This document shows, piece by piece, positions 1 through 6,571 of a stretch of DNA of 17,242 nt. The translations under genes were made by a program, and so were the position numbers. Below the pieces are notes generated by a model that saw only the letters and a list, made by a program, of their open reading frames with translations, did no database searches and was not told the origin of the DNA. Each line of letters begins with the position of its first letter. The stretch's first letter is position 1. This DNA comes from an uncultured Collinsella sp. (lineage in GTDB: Bacteria; Actinomycetota; Coriobacteriia; Coriobacteriales; Coriobacteriaceae), in assembly GCA_958403395.1 (NCBI GenBank), contig CATXXF010000040.1, forward strand, positions 1-17,242. The letters run 5' to 3'.

Positions 1-17
1 CAGTCCTGCGCAAGACG

Positions 18-42
18 AAGGCCACATTAAGTGGCCTTCTTT
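18..42 (+). terminator. Rho-independent terminator of an upstream gene
   Basis: An 8-bp perfect stem (AAGGCCAC at 18-25 with GTGGCCTT at 31-38) encloses a 5-nt loop and is followed by the pyrimidine-rich CTTT. It probably ends a plus-strand gene lying left of the window. The U-tract is short, so termination may be partial. Confidence 0.65.
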
Positions 43-272
43 GCGTGCGGAACTCATATCGAGCAAATGCCCAAGCGGCCCTCTCGGTTCAGCCAAGTTG
101 ACGTAGCTGAGATGCAGCGCGCGGCCTGCTCGCTCCTCGAAGTTCTTAGCGGAAATAATTCGAGCTGCAGCTGCGATTTACTTGCGATAGCGGTTGAGCT
201 GCAACAAAGTTTTTATTGGACCTCGAACCCTATACTCGATGTTCGCTTCGTTCATTGAGTTACCCTTTGCAT
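43..272. other. Stretch with no recognisable gene
   Basis: I see no supported gene here. The one open frame (from GTG at 31) begins inside the terminator stem, lacks a ribosome binding site and is rich in Ser and Cys without recognisable motifs. A TATACT hexamer at 231-236 could be a -10 box for nrdG, but the only -35-like match (TTTTTA at 210-215) is 15 bp away and poor. No tRNA fold was found. Confidence 0.4.
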
Positions 273-356
273 GAGGCCGGGACATATCGTCCCGCCCGCA
301 GTTTCGCAGGCCGAAGGCCGAGAATGTTTGAGGACGGGATGATATGTCCCGGCCTC
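273..356. repeat. Large inverted repeat in the nrdG leader
   Basis: A perfect 16-bp inverted repeat (273-288 with 341-356, starting GAGGCCGGGACATATC) extends inward to about 25 bp with one wobble and one mismatch (273-297 with 332-356). The interior holds a second hairpin (CGGCC-GAA-GGCCG near 311-319). The octamer GAGTTACC occurs on both sides, at 257-264 and 363-370. The right arm ends one base before CCGGGAGAG, the likely ribosome binding site of nrdG. The self-complementary CTCCCGGGAG at 354-363 could hide that site unless the long repeat forms. It may be an intergenic repeat or MITE-like insertion, or a cis-regulatory leader. No second copy lies in this window. Confidence 0.7.
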
Positions 357-371
357 CCGGGAGAGTTACCT

Positions 372-953
372 ATGAACTACGCGAACATTAAGTATTTCGA
401 CATTGCTGATGGGGAAGGCGTTCGTACTTCTCTGTTTGTGAGCGGGTGCCGTCGCGGGTGCAAGAATTGCTTTAACTCCGTCGCGTGGGACTTTGCTGCG
501 GGCGAGCCGTTCGATCGCGCCGTCGAGGACAAAATTATCGAGAGTCTCGATCATCCCTTTATCGATGGCCTGACGATTCTGGGCGGCGAGCCTATGGAGC
601 CCGAGAATCAGGCGGGGCTCGTTGACTTTATCGAACGCGTGCGTGCGGCCTATCCCGCGGGGTCGGGCAAGACCATTTGGTGCTTCACCGGCGACGTGCT
701 CGAGGAGCTTATGCCGGGTGGTCGTCACCATACCGAGGCGACGGACCGTATCCTTGCCTGCCTCGATATGTTGGTGGACGGCCCGTTCGTTCAGGATCTG
801 TACGATATCTCGTTGCGCTTTAGGGGCTCGAGCAATCAGCGCGTGATTGATATGAACGCCACGCGCGCCCGTGCTGTGCGCGAGGGCGTTGCGCTTTGCG
901 ACGCTGTGGAGCTTTGGCGGGACGATCCGGTCTATTCGACCCATACTATGTAG
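372..953 (+). CDS. nrdG: Anaerobic ribonucleoside-triphosphate reductase activating protein
   Basis: Radical SAM activase that uses a [4Fe-4S] cluster and S-adenosylmethionine to put the glycyl radical on class III ribonucleotide reductase NrdD, so that dNTPs can be made without oxygen. The 193-residue protein has the cluster motif CX3CX2C at Cys26, Cys30 and Cys33 (SGCRRGCKNC) and a GGEP motif at 71-74 that binds the SAM amino group, both in family-typical places. I chose ATG 372 because it follows GGGAG and starts with the usual NrdG N-terminus. The frame stays open upstream to 216, but that part runs through the inverted repeat. nrdD is not in the window and may lie upstream. Expression may depend on the leader structure at 273-356. 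Confidence 0.93.
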   Translation: MNYANIKYFDIADGEGVRTSLFVSGCRRGCKNCFNSVAWDFAAGEPFDRAVEDKIIESLDHPFIDGLTILGGEPMEPENQAGLVDFIERVRAAYPAGSGKTIWCFTGDVLEELMPGGRHHTEATDRILACLDMLVDGPFVQDLYDISLRFRGSSNQRVIDMNATRARAVREGVALCDAVELWRDDPVYSTHTM

Positions 954-1019
954 CTTGTAGCCGATGCCAAAGGGCGTGGTACCATAGCGCGAACGTGAAA
1001 TCGGAAAAGTGAGGTCCAG

Positions 1020-1577
1020 ATGGTCGATCAGGAAAAAGTCGAGGCCGCCATTAAGCTGTTGCTTGAGGGCATAGGCGAGGACCCAACTCGTGAGGGCCTG
1101 CTGGAGACCCCGGCACGCGTTGCCCGTATGTATGGTGAGATCGCCGGTGGTATGGACCAGAGTGCCGAGGAGCACCTGTCCAAAACCTTTGCCGTCGCTT
1201 CGAACGATTTGGTTATCGAGCGCGACATCACGTTTTACTCGCTGTGCGAGCATCATCTGCTGCCGTTTTACGGCAAGGCTGCCATTGGCTATATCCCCAA
1301 CGGCCGTGTCGCAGGGCTTTCTAAGCTTGCTCGCACGGTAGAGGTTTACGCCCGTCGTCTGCAGCTGCAGGAGCAGTTGTGCGCACAAGTTGCCGATGCC
1401 CTCATGGAGTATCTCGCTCCCCAGGGAGCGATTGTGCTCATGGAAGCTGAGCATATGTGCATGACCATGCGCGGCGTGCAAAAGCCTGGCACCAAGACCG
1501 TGACGCTCGCTCGTCGCGGCGTCTTTGAGGCCGATCCGGCGCTCGAGGAGCGATTCTTTAGGATGCTGGGACGCTAA
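1020..1577 (+). CDS. folE: GTP cyclohydrolase I
   Basis: Opens the GTP ring to make 7,8-dihydroneopterin triphosphate, the first step of tetrahydrofolate synthesis; it acts in the cytosol as a homodecamer. The 185-residue protein is normal length. The zinc ligands are all present: Cys76 and His79 in SLCEHHLLPF, and Cys147 in EHMCMTMRGV. ATG 1020 follows GTGAGG with good spacing. A possible weak promoter (TTGTAG at 955-960, TACCAT at 980-985, spacer 19) lies in the 66-bp gap after nrdG, but readthrough from nrdG is equally possible. It is the first gene of a folate operon: the HD-domain gene starts 2 bp after its stop codon. Confidence 0.96.
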   Translation: MVDQEKVEAAIKLLLEGIGEDPTREGLLETPARVARMYGEIAGGMDQSAEEHLSKTFAVASNDLVIERDITFYSLCEHHLLPFYGKAAIGYIPNGRVAGLSKLARTVEVYARRLQLQEQLCAQVADALMEYLAPQGAIVLMEAEHMCMTMRGVQKPGTKTVTLARRGVFEADPALEERFFRMLGR

Positions 1578-1579
1578 CT

Positions 1580-2161
1580 ATGAGAGTCGTCAACGACTTT
1601 ACATCGAATACTGACGAGGGAACGCCGCGTCGCGGTTTTATGGCTTCGGGCCTGGCGCCTTTTGGTGCCATGCCTCGCATTGATTACATCTGTGCCAACG
1701 GTCTGTTCCGGCGGCACCTGGGCAGCATTGCACAGTTGGAATCGGGGCGCATCTTCTGCCGCCACGGTATTGACCACCTGCTGGATGTCGCTCGCATTAT
1801 GTGGATCAAGAATCTCGAGGAACAGCTCGAATTTGACCGCGAGGTCATCTACGTCACGGCACTTCTTCACGATATCGGCAAAGATGAACAGTATGAATCG
1901 GGTATATCCCATGATGTTGCAAGCGAACGCGTCGCTGATGCGATTCTCGGCGGTATGCCCGATGACGTAGCGTTTGAGCCGGCCGATGCCGCAGCCATTA
2001 AGACGGCCATTCTGGGCCATCGAAAGCTGCGCGTGAACAGCCAACCGCTTGAGCGTCTGCTCTATGCAGCCGACAAAGCGTCGCGCGCCTGCTTTGCATG
2101 CCCCGCGCGCAATGCTTGCAACTGGAGCGATGATAAAAAGAACCTGTCGATTCGCGTGTAG
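1580..2161 (+). CDS. HD-domain phosphohydrolase of the folate operon
   Basis: A 193-residue HD-superfamily metal-dependent phosphohydrolase. The metal ligands appear as His62 (CRHGIDH), His97-Asp98 (ALLHDIGK) and Asp165 (LYAADKASR). The first 30 or so residues look like a disordered extension. After the HD core comes a cysteine group (Cys171, Cys174, Cys180) that might bind a metal; I do not recognise it as a defined motif. The gene starts 2 bp after folE and is followed by folB, so a folate role is likely. Dihydroneopterin triphosphate must lose its phosphates before FolB can act, and no Nudix hydrolase is present here, so dephosphorylation of that intermediate is a reasonable guess. HD proteins also act on nucleotides, so the substrate is not shown by sequence. 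Confidence 0.8.
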   Translation: MRVVNDFTSNTDEGTPRRGFMASGLAPFGAMPRIDYICANGLFRRHLGSIAQLESGRIFCRHGIDHLLDVARIMWIKNLEEQLEFDREVIYVTALLHDIGKDEQYESGISHDVASERVADAILGGMPDDVAFEPADAAAIKTAILGHRKLRVNSQPLERLLYAADKASRACFACPARNACNWSDDKKNLSIRV

Positions 2162-2204
2162 TTAGTTTGCGCGGTCGGGGTTCTAAACGAAGGAGACGAT
2201 CGCG

Positions 2205-2690
2205 ATGAGCAACAAGAAACTGCCCGAGAATGCAACCAAGACTGAAGGCGCCGAGCTCGCCCGCCGTGGAAGGGGCGAAATATCCACCGCAACGGCGGTG
2301 CCCCACGTGAGCTATGACGACCTTCGCCATGCCGACCGCATCACCGTTGAAGGTCTTGAGGTTTTTGCTAACCATGGCGTGTATCCCGAAGAGAACGCGC
2401 TGGGCCAGAAGTTCATCGTGTCCTTGGTACTCTATGCCGACCTGCGTGCAGCGGGGGAGCACGATAACCTGGACGCCTCGATTGACTATGGCTCGGTGTG
2501 CCACGATGTCGATGGCTATCTGCGCGAGCATACGTTTAAGCTCATCGAGGCTGCAGCTGAGGGTGTGGCCTCGATGCTGCTGCGTCGTTACCCCTTGCTG
2601 CTTGGCGTGCACGTTAAGCTCGATAAGCCTTGGGCGCCCGTCGGTCTTCCCCTGGCAAGCTGCGGTGTCGAGATCGAGCGCGTGCGCTAA
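2205..2690 (+). CDS. folB: Dihydroneopterin aldolase with N-terminal extension
   Basis: Cleaves 7,8-dihydroneopterin to 6-hydroxymethyl-dihydropterin and glycolaldehyde in folate synthesis. Family hallmarks: NHGVYPEENALGQKF (residues 56-70, with the acidic pair Glu62-Glu63), DYGSV with Tyr95, LIEAAAE near 113-119, and the lysine segment KLDKPWAP (Lys141 is the best candidate for the catalytic lysine). The conserved part starts near residue 44. The first 43 residues are polar, charged and unlike the family, which is normally about 120 residues. ATG 2205 has a clear AGGAG (2191-2195) with a 9-nt spacer, and there is no internal ATG before the domain, so the extension is probably translated. folK and folP are absent from this cluster. 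The stop codon lies 6 bp from that of the convergent peptidase gene. Confidence 0.92.
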   Translation: MSNKKLPENATKTEGAELARRGRGEISTATAVPHVSYDDLRHADRITVEGLEVFANHGVYPEENALGQKFIVSLVLYADLRAAGEHDNLDASIDYGSVCHDVDGYLREHTFKLIEAAAEGVASMLLRRYPLLLGVHVKLDKPWAPVGLPLASCGVEIERVR

Positions 2691-2696
2691 CCGGTT

Positions 2697-3473
2697 CTAA
2701 TACGTCTCTATGGGTGGCTGCTTGAGTCGCTGAGACAGTGCTCTATTGTTGGGGCAGTATGTGTCGAGCAGGACGTGGAACCGCTGGTTGTGGCTCGGCT
2801 CGAGCAGGTGGACGAGCTCGTGGGCGACAACCATGTCAAGGCACTCGACGGGGTAGGCGGCAAGTTCTCGTGCGATGCGAATGGCGCCGGTTTTGGGCGT
2901 GCATGATCCCCAGCGCGTTTTCATGCTGCGCACGGAAACGCGGGAAACGGCGACACCCATTGCGATTTCGTATGCGTGCACCATATCCCGCAGCGCCGAT
3001 GTGACTTCGGACGTATAGAGCTGGTCAATATGGGCTTGGATCTCACTGGGCGTTAAGCCGTCGAGGGGCGCGTTCCACTTGGCCTGCGGACGTTCGTCTG
3101 GCTCGTCGGTACCCATAAAGCTTGCGAACGTGGCTTGTTTGGGCCGCGGTGCGGGTGACTTAAAGTTGTGATCGAGCGCATCTTGTACCGTGATGGGCTT
3201 GCCCCAAAGTGCAATGATGGACGAGGGGCTGAGCGGCTCTCGCGCCGTCGCCTGACGTTGCTCGCGCTGGGCAAGCCGGCTGATAATCCAGGCGCTGTTG
3301 CGCTTCACAAACGCTTCGATACGCTCGCGGCTGGCGCCGAGCGGTGCGCTGGCGTGGACCTCACCGCTCGATGTGACGCGCAGGTTGAAGTTTTTGACGC
3401 GCTTTTTGGTAACGACGACGGGGATGGGAGTCCCATCCGGTTGGGGTAGGAAAAGCGTAAATTGCTGCGTCAA
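2697..3473 (-). CDS. YgjP/DUF45-type zinc metallopeptidase
   Basis: Predicted cytosolic zinc metallopeptidase of the YgjP (DUF45, SprT-like) group, whose physiological substrate is not known to me. The C-terminal half shows the family pattern: MKTRWGSC, then the zinc helix HELVH (His218, Glu219, His222, numbered from the TTG start) and a third likely ligand, His228, in EPSHNQRFH. The N-terminal half resembles the family's basic beta-strand region. I prefer TTG 3473, giving 258 residues, because AAGGA (3480-3484) sits 6 nt upstream. ATG 3506 has no ribosome binding site and lies inside a strong hairpin. The gene follows the dipeptidase on the same strand and ends 6 bp from folB, tail to tail. 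Confidence 0.82.
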   Translation of the reverse strand: MTQQFTLFLPQPDGTPIPVVVTKKRVKNFNLRVTSSGEVHASAPLGASRERIEAFVKRNSAWIISRLAQREQRQATAREPLSPSSIIALWGKPITVQDALDHNFKSPAPRPKQATFASFMGTDEPDERPQAKWNAPLDGLTPSEIQAHIDQLYTSEVTSALRDMVHAYEIAMGVAVSRVSVRSMKTRWGSCTPKTGAIRIARELAAYPVECLDMVVAHELVHLLEPSHNQRFHVLLDTYCPNNRALSQRLKQPPIETY

Positions 3474-3496
3474 AAGTGGTCCTTCAGATTGGGGAC

Positions 3497-3530
3497 GGGC
3501 CGGCATGTCGACCGTTCGGCATGCCGGCCC
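3497..3530 (-). repeat. Strong intergenic hairpin between dipeptidase and peptidase genes
   Basis: An 11-bp perfect stem (GGGCCGGCATG at 3497-3507 with its complement at 3520-3530) extends to about 15 bp with one G-T pair and a 4-nt loop. It lies between the dipeptidase stop codon (3548) and the peptidase ribosome binding site (3480-3484). Neither strand has a U-tract after it, so it is not a classic terminator. It may slow transcription, protect mRNA ends or set different levels for the two genes. Confidence 0.65.
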
Positions 3531-3547
3531 GCTCAGGGGATGTGAAA

Positions 3548-4561
3548 TTAATAACGCTCAAAGAAGGCAAGGGCATTATCGCTGCAGAGCTTCTGCATCA
3601 CGGTCTTGCCAAAGTGCTTGGAGAGCATGTTCTGGAACTCGGGCATCTTGCTGGCATCGGAGAGGAAGGCGGGCACCGTGGCACCGTCCCAGTCGCCGCC
3701 GAGCGCGATGACGTCCTCGCCGCCCAGGTCGAGCCAGTGCTCGATATGTGCCGCCAGCTGGTCGAAGGTGACGTCTGCGGCTGTCTTGTCGGTTGCGTCG
3801 TTGGAAAGGAACTCGCTGCAGTAGTTGAGGCCGACGATGCCACCCATGTCGCGAATGGTGCGGAACTGGTCGTCGGTGAGGTTGCGCTTAACGCCGCAAA
3901 CTGCACGAGAGTTGGAGTGGCTGGCGACGAAGGGACGTGTGGCGTGGGCGACAACCTCGTCAAAGCACTCATCGTTGAGGTGGGAGACGTCAAGCACCAT
4001 GCCGGCGTGCTCCATCTGCGTAAGTGCCTCGATGCCGGCGGCGGTGAGGCCGGCGTGGGTATCGTGTCCGCTCGCGAGCGGTCCCTGCGCATTCCAGCTG
4101 AGCGATGACATGAGTACGCCCAAGCTCTTGAGCACCTCGATCAGCGCGGGGTCCTCGGCAAAGAACGTGGCGTTTTCGATGGTGTGGATGCAGGCGACCT
4201 TGCCGTCTTTGAGCGCGGGGCGAATGTCTGCCGCGCTGCGTACGTTGACCATGCGGTCGTGGTTGAGCATTGCCTGGCCGCTCATATGCGCCATGATCTG
4301 CGCCTGGAAGCGCGCGGCGTGGGCGGTGGGAATCTCATCGGGGACAAACGTGGCGAAGCACTGTGCCCATGGCGTGTTGCCGATCTTTGCGAGCGAGATG
4401 GCGCAGGCGTTGCCCTCGATGAGGTCGAAATCTTGCGGATGCGTTTCGTCGCCGGGGAAATAACCGTCGGTGCCGGCGGTAAAGCGCAGGTCGAGATCGA
4501 GCTTGGCCCAGCCGATGCGGTCGGCGGTGTCGCAGTGTAGGTCAAATACGGGATATGCCAT
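3548..4561 (-). CDS. Membrane dipeptidase family (M19) metallohydrolase
   Basis: Zinc-dependent dipeptidase of MEROPS family M19 (renal or microsomal dipeptidase group), which hydrolyses a broad range of dipeptides. The 337-residue protein is normal length, and all expected metal-site residues are visible: His9 and Asp11 in FDLHCDT, bridging Glu129 in IHTIENATFF, His194 in LDVSHLND and His215 in ASHSNSRAV. A conserved GGDWDG segment lies near the C-terminus. There is no signal peptide, so it is probably cytosolic and may recycle peptides taken up by the cell. ATG 4561 follows GGAGGAACC; a TTG ten codons upstream is less likely. It is divergent from the FKBP gene across a 120-bp gap and precedes the YgjP-type peptidase on the same strand. 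Confidence 0.92.
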   Translation of the reverse strand: MAYPVFDLHCDTADRIGWAKLDLDLRFTAGTDGYFPGDETHPQDFDLIEGNACAISLAKIGNTPWAQCFATFVPDEIPTAHAARFQAQIMAHMSGQAMLNHDRMVNVRSAADIRPALKDGKVACIHTIENATFFAEDPALIEVLKSLGVLMSSLSWNAQGPLASGHDTHAGLTAAGIEALTQMEHAGMVLDVSHLNDECFDEVVAHATRPFVASHSNSRAVCGVKRNLTDDQFRTIRDMGGIVGLNYCSEFLSNDATDKTAADVTFDQLAAHIEHWLDLGGEDVIALGGDWDGATVPAFLSDASKMPEFQNMLSKHFGKTVMQKLCSDNALAFFERY

Positions 4562-4598
4562 GGTTCCTCCGGTTGCAGCGTTTCTTTGCAAACTGTCA

Positions 4599-4623
4599 TT
4601 GAATTGTATGACTAGGGTATAGT
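4599..4623 (+). promoter_or_regulatory. Possible promoter for the FKBP-UreE-like pair
   Basis: TATAGT at 4618-4623 is a good -10 box. The upstream hexamers TTGAAT (4599-4604) and CTGTCA (4593-4598) are poor -35 matches with spacers of 13 and 19 bp. A small hairpin (GGCGGC at 4641-4646 with GCCGCC at 4658-4663) would lie in the leader just before the GGAGG at 4672-4676. Weak evidence overall. Confidence 0.3.
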
Positions 4624-4681
4624 TAGCGCCATATGTTCACGGCGGCCCGCGTTGTGCGCCGCCCTTATCACGGAGGTTACC

Positions 4682-5110
4682 ATGTCCAACCAGGGCAAGA
4701 AGGTCAAGACTCATTATCGCGGCACGCTCGACGACGGCACGCAGTTCGATAGCTCCTACGATCGCGGCGAGCCGCTGGAGTTCACCTGCGGCGCCGGTCA
4801 GATGATCAAGGGCTTCGACGCCGCTGTTGTCGACATGCAGGTGGGCGAGAAGAAGACCGTGCACATTCCTGCTGCCGATGCCTACGGCGAGCACAATCCC
4901 GAGATGGTTATTACCTTCCCGGCCGAGCAGGTTCCCAACATCGAGCAGATCGAGAAGGGCATGAAGCTCTTCCTGTCCACGCCGAGCGGCATGCCTGTCC
5001 CCGCCGTCGTCATCGACGTAACGCCCGAGGCTGTGACGCTCGATGCCAACCACGAGCTTGCCGGCAAGGACCTCAACTTTGATATCGAGCTCGTCGAGGT
5101 CGAGGGTTAG
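4682..5110 (+). CDS. SlyD-like FKBP-type peptidyl-prolyl isomerase
   Basis: Cytosolic prolyl cis-trans isomerase and chaperone. The 142-residue protein has the split FKBP core of the SlyD group: an N-terminal part with GTLDDGTQFDSS and GAGQMIKGFDAAV, then AYGEHNPEMV leading into the chaperone 'insert-in-flap' domain (about 73-125), then the closing strands to VEVEG. It lacks the His/Cys-rich nickel-binding tail of E. coli SlyD. ATG 4682 has GGAGG at 4672-4676; an in-frame codon at 4652 is less likely. The UreE-like gene starts only 3 bp after the stop codon, so the two are almost certainly co-transcribed. SlyD proteins help insert nickel into hydrogenase in other bacteria, which fits the neighbour. 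Confidence 0.93.
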   Translation: MSNQGKKVKTHYRGTLDDGTQFDSSYDRGEPLEFTCGAGQMIKGFDAAVVDMQVGEKKTVHIPAADAYGEHNPEMVITFPAEQVPNIEQIEKGMKLFLSTPSGMPVPAVVIDVTPEAVTLDANHELAGKDLNFDIELVEVEG

Positions 5111-5113
5111 AGC

Positions 5114-5692
5114 ATGCCTGAGCGCTTGGTTTCGACGACATGCTTGGGAAATCTCAACGATCCGTCCTATGAACTTCTGCTTCGCCGGAAGCTGGGCGGC
5201 GTCTTTGAAGTTGACGAGCTACTGCTCGATTGGGACCAGGCTGATGTATGCGCGTTTGTGGGCGTGACGGAGCTGGGGCGCACGGTCGATGTTCGGCTGG
5301 ATACTGCCGACGGCGGTCGTTTTGTCGACGGCGACGTGCTCGCCGTCGACCGTTCGGGCGTGGTGCCCGTGGCGGTTGTCGTGCGCCTGCGCAGCGCCGA
5401 GGTTTATTTGGTCGAAGTTGACCGCATGGACCCGATTGCGCTCGCGCATGCGTGCTGGGAGATCGGCAATATGCATGCGCCGCTTTTTCGAGGCGATTCG
5501 GACGAGTATACCGTGCGCATGTATACGCCGGTGCAGCCTGTTTTTGGCCGCATGCTCCGGGGCGTCGAGGGCGTTCGGCTCTCGACGGTTACCCGTGAAC
5601 TCGATTCGGACCGGCGCTTTGCGTCGAGTGCGGCGGATGCCGTTGTGAGTATGGCACCAGACTTTACGATCGTAAAGAAGGCGCGCGGTTAA
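5114..5692 (+). CDS. UreE-like protein, possible metallochaperone
   Basis: A 192-residue protein that I read as a distant member of the UreE (urease nickel chaperone) family. The first half is beta-rich and resembles the UreE peptide-binding domain (LDTADGGRFVDGDVLAVD followed by VVPVAVVVRL). The second half has LVEVDRMDPIALAHACWEIGNMHAPLF, where EIGNMH matches the UreE hallmark HLGNRH; His121 would be the conserved nickel ligand at the dimer interface. It lacks the His-rich C-terminal tail, and His112 and His121 are its only histidines. No urease genes are in the window. It forms a tight operon with the SlyD-like FKBP and is followed by a strong terminator. A role in nickel handling is an inference; the family call rests on motif memory, not a search. 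Confidence 0.6.
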   Translation: MPERLVSTTCLGNLNDPSYELLLRRKLGGVFEVDELLLDWDQADVCAFVGVTELGRTVDVRLDTADGGRFVDGDVLAVDRSGVVPVAVVVRLRSAEVYLVEVDRMDPIALAHACWEIGNMHAPLFRGDSDEYTVRMYTPVQPVFGRMLRGVEGVRLSTVTRELDSDRRFASSAADAVVSMAPDFTIVKKARG

Positions 5693-5705
5693 CGTGCGTA
5701 TAAGT

Positions 5706-5749
5706 AAGGCGGACTTTGAGAGACAACTATTCAAAGTCCGCCTTTCTGT
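5706..5749 (+). terminator. Rho-independent terminator of the FKBP-UreE-like operon
   Basis: A perfect 14-bp stem (AAGGCGGACTTTGA at 5706-5719 with its complement at 5731-5744), an 11-nt loop and a following TCTGTT. It closes the operon 14 bp after the stop codon. The arm starting AAGGCGG and the arm ending in TT give a good terminator on the plus strand. Confidence 0.85.
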
Positions 5750-5773
5750 TGATGAGATGCTGTGGGGGAGCAT

Positions 5774-6571
5774 ATGGGTCTTGAAGGAATCAAGCTGATT
5801 GCATGCGATTTGGACGGCACGTTGCTGCATCCGGGGGAGCGCGAGCCGCGTTCCGAGGCCTTTGAGCTTATCGATGAGCTGCATCGTCGCGGTATCGTGT
5901 TTATGCCGGCGAGCGGCCGTCAATATGCGAGCTTGCGCTATCTGTTTGCCCCGGTGGCCGATGAGCTCGCCTATGTATGCGAAAACGGAGCCCTGGTGAT
6001 GAGCGAGGGACGTGCCGTTGTCAAGCGTTCCATGGAGCGTAGCCTTGCTATGGATATCGCGAATGCCGTGGTTGCGTATCCCCATACCGACGTGACCCTT
6101 TCGTGTGAGGGACACCTCTACACCATGAGCGGCAACGATGCGTTCGTCGATCATTTGCGCTATGAGGTCCACTGCGATGTGGCGGTGGTCGCCCGCCCCG
6201 AGGACATCGACGAGGACGTCATTAAGATTGCCTTCCAGACGCCCGAGGTGGATCAGCCGGCGGCCCTGGAGTATTTTGAGCGCCTCTTTAGCGACCGTGT
6301 TGACGTGATGACGTCGGGAACCGAATGGACGGACTTTATCGGTTTCGGTTCGGGCAAGGGCTCCGCGCTTGCCGATTACGGTCGTGCCCTGGGTATTTCG
6401 CCCGATGAGATGATGGCGTTTGGCGATAACGAAAACGACCGCGACATGCTCAACGTAGTGGGCCATCCTTATCTAATGGAGAGCTGCAATCCTTCTATGC
6501 GTGGCATCAACGACCGCGTCCGTTACGTGCGCACGGTCGAAGAAGAGCTGCATCGCCTGCTCGCCGAGTAG
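5774..6571 (+). CDS. Cof-type HAD-superfamily phosphatase
   Basis: Cytosolic HAD hydrolase of the IIB (Cof) subfamily, whose members dephosphorylate sugar phosphates, nucleotides or cofactors; the substrate cannot be read from sequence. All four HAD motifs are present in the 265-residue protein: Asp12 and Asp14 in ACDLDGTLL, Ser47 in PASGRQ, Lys195 in GSGKGSAL, and Asp218 and Asp222 in FGDNENDRDML. The region between motifs II and III is the type-IIB cap, which sets specificity. ATG 5774 follows GGGGGAG (5764-5770); a GTG at 5762 is inside that ribosome binding site and is unlikely. It stands alone between a terminator and the convergent perR gene. Confidence 0.92.
   Translation: MGLEGIKLIACDLDGTLLHPGEREPRSEAFELIDELHRRGIVFMPASGRQYASLRYLFAPVADELAYVCENGALVMSEGRAVVKRSMERSLAMDIANAVVAYPHTDVTLSCEGHLYTMSGNDAFVDHLRYEVHCDVAVVARPEDIDEDVIKIAFQTPEVDQPAALEYFERLFSDRVDVMTSGTEWTDFIGFGSGKGSALADYGRALGISPDEMMAFGDNENDRDMLNVVGHPYLMESCNPSMRGINDRVRYVRTVEEELHRLLAE

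Noticed and set aside
31..258. 75-codon plus-strand ORF near the left edge
   Set aside because: It starts with GTG inside a terminator stem, has no ribosome binding site and shows no family motif.
366..1481. 371-codon minus-strand ORF
   Set aside because: It lies opposite nrdG and folE, both with intact catalytic motifs; long antisense frames are common in GC-rich DNA.
5219..6466. 415-codon minus-strand ORF
   Set aside because: It crosses the strong terminator at 5706-5749 and is antisense to the UreE-like and HAD genes.
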